From contig NZ_BOOF01000041.1 of the NCBI RefSeq assembly GCF_016863095.1, positions 48,820-112,819 of the forward strand: 64,000 bases of DNA. Direction: 5' to 3'. This DNA is from Microbispora siamensis. GTDB lineage: Bacteria > Actinomycetota > Actinomycetes > Streptosporangiales > Streptosporangiaceae. This document shows positions 63,018 to 64,000 of the stretch, in pieces; the first letter of the stretch is position 1; each line of letters starts with the position of its first letter. Below the pieces are notes generated by a model that was not told the DNA's origin, did not search any database, and was given only the letters and a program-made list of their open reading frames with translations. A program made the translations under genes and the position numbers.

Positions 63018-63071
63018 CCCGACCCGGAAATCGGGTGCGGGGGGACGCCGGCAGGGGTGAGACTGGCCGGC

Positions 63072-63954
63072 GTGACGAGCGCGCGCTTCGACCGCAGGCC
63101 GTACGCCGGGGTGGATGACCTGCGGGCGATGCAGGATCTCGCCGCCCGGTTGTGGTCGCCCGGGGGCGACCTGGCACGTCGGCGACCTGGCGTGGGAACG
63201 CTTTCAGCACACGGGCAGGGAGCACGAGTGGCCGACCATGCTCTGGGCCGCCGGTGACGCGACCGCGGCCTGGGGGTGGGCCGATTCCGGCCACCTCGGT
63301 CTGGCGGCCGATCCGCGGCACCCCGCACTGGCCGGCGAGGTCCTGGACTGGTTCGCGGCGACAGCACCCGGACCGGCCCGGACGGTCACGGTCTCCAGCA
63401 CCGAGACGCACCTGTTCCCGGCGCTCGACCGGCACGGCTACCGCCGTACGGCCGAGGGACCCTTCTTCCTGCACATGGTCATGGACCTGGACGACGGCCT
63501 GTCCGAGCCGAGCCCGCCCGCCGGATACCGCCTGCGCGCGGTGGGCGACGCCGACGTCCCCCAGCGCGTCGCCGCGCACCGGGCGGCGTTCCATCCGTCG
63601 AGGGTGACCGAGGAGAGCTACCGCGCGGTCCGGCGGGCCTGGCCGTACCGGCCGGACCTGGACTGGATCGCCGAGGCGCCGGACGGGAGCGCCGCGGCGT
63701 TCTGCCTGGTCTGGCTGGACGAGGCCAACCTGGCCGCCCGGATCGAACCGGCCGGCACCGCGCCGGGCCACCGCCGGCGCGGCCTCGCGCGGGCCGTCTG
63801 CCTGGCCGCGCTGGACGCGGCGCGGCGGGCGGGCGCACGGCGGGCCGTGGTGAGCCCGCGCGGCGACGACGCCTATCCGGTGCCCGCCCGGCTGTACCGG
63901 TCGCTCGGGTTCCGCGAGTGCGCCAGGAGCCTCGGCTACCGCCGCTCGGCGTGA
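63072..63954 (+). pseudogene. GNAT acetyltransferase with +1 frameshift in a G run
   Basis: GTG 63072 begins TSARFDRRPYAGVDDLRAMQ and DLAARLWSPG. At GGGGG (63162-63166) one extra G shifts the frame, which then stops early near 63257. The next frame continues ATWHVGDLAWERFQHTG through a double-GNAT-like protein to the stop at 63954, with acetyl-CoA loop GHRRRGLARAVCLAAL and LYRSLGFREC. Removing one G restores one gene of about 293 residues. It is either a real mutation or a homopolymer sequencing error. An upstream GTG at 63057 is possible. Confidence 0.8.
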
Positions 63955-64000
63955 CGGGCCAGCGCCTGCGCCGTGCGGATCAGGTGGATGTGGGTGAACG
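63936..64000 (-). CDS. Possible partial gene at the window edge (C-terminus only)
   Basis: The minus strand from the window edge reads FTHIHLIRTAQALARHAERR and stops at TAG (63936-63938), overlapping the end of the convergent acetyltransferase by 19 bp. Codon bias looks coding, but only 20 residues are visible and no family can be assigned. Confidence 0.35.
   Translation of the reverse strand, partial: FTHIHLIRTAQALARHAERR

Overview
The window is 64 kb of very GC-rich DNA with GTG/TTG starts, strong third-position GC bias and gene families typical of filamentous Actinobacteria. Examples are an OpcA-Zwf-Pgi-Tal-Tkt operon, a SufR-SufBDCSUT operon with a Rieske ferredoxin, an AA10 LPMO with a CBM2, and an acVLRF1 protein. 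The gene set resembles Streptosporangiaceae (Nonomuraea, Microbispora, Streptosporangium), but that placement is inference. I saw no rRNA, tRNA, CRISPR array, phage or transposase, so this looks like chromosome rather than a mobile island.

Layout. 1-4.7 kb: an amidohydrolase and a FAD amine oxidase, an ACT-GNAT acetyltransferase, a double YCII protein and a coiled-coil protein. 4.9-13.2 kb (minus): pentose-phosphate operon tkt-tal-pgi-zwf-opcA-pgl, divergent from heme O synthase ctaB. 14.4-17 kb: a decayed oxidoreductase, a SnoaL-like protein and a Tat lipoprotein. 17-24 kb: a PrsW protease, then an unassigned cluster around a GntR regulator (fused carboxyltransferase, FAH hydrolase, DUF3500) that ends in two broken genes. 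24.3-25.4 kb: a secreted LPMO, followed by an orphan CebR-like operator. 25.8-31.1 kb: a SanA-like protein, ctaA, GntR, an EamA exporter and an ABC-2 exporter. 31.3-38.1 kb: the suf operon, preceded by an IdeR/DtxR-type iron box and a SufR operator that overlaps the sufR start codon.

38.1-46.5 kb: a DEAD-box helicase behind a long leader, an SDR/hydrolase pair split by a frameshift, and a sugar ABC importer divergent from an acetyl xylan esterase-like gene with a shared operator-like palindrome. 46.6-52 kb: hisE-hisG, a secreted protein, and an ABC exporter with a DesK/DesR-type two-component system. 52-64 kb: a dead aldo-keto reductase, a degenerate EAL-CBS protein, an acVLRF1 ribosome-rescue protein next to an ABC-F ATPase with a tiny upstream ORF, a small HTH protein, an enoyl-CoA hydratase, an ABC exporter, a cysteine-rich sulfotransferase, an LD-carboxypeptidase, an unknown protein and a frameshifted acetyltransferase.

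Three themes stand out. First, there are many disrupted genes: SnoaL/CoA-transferase, ADH, AKR, SDR/hydrolase and GNAT. Second, short tandem repeats sit at gene 3' ends, twice including the stop codon. Third, several operator-like palindromes have no cognate regulator gene nearby. Central metabolism (NADPH supply, heme, Fe-S assembly, histidine) is mixed with accessory, decaying catabolic genes.
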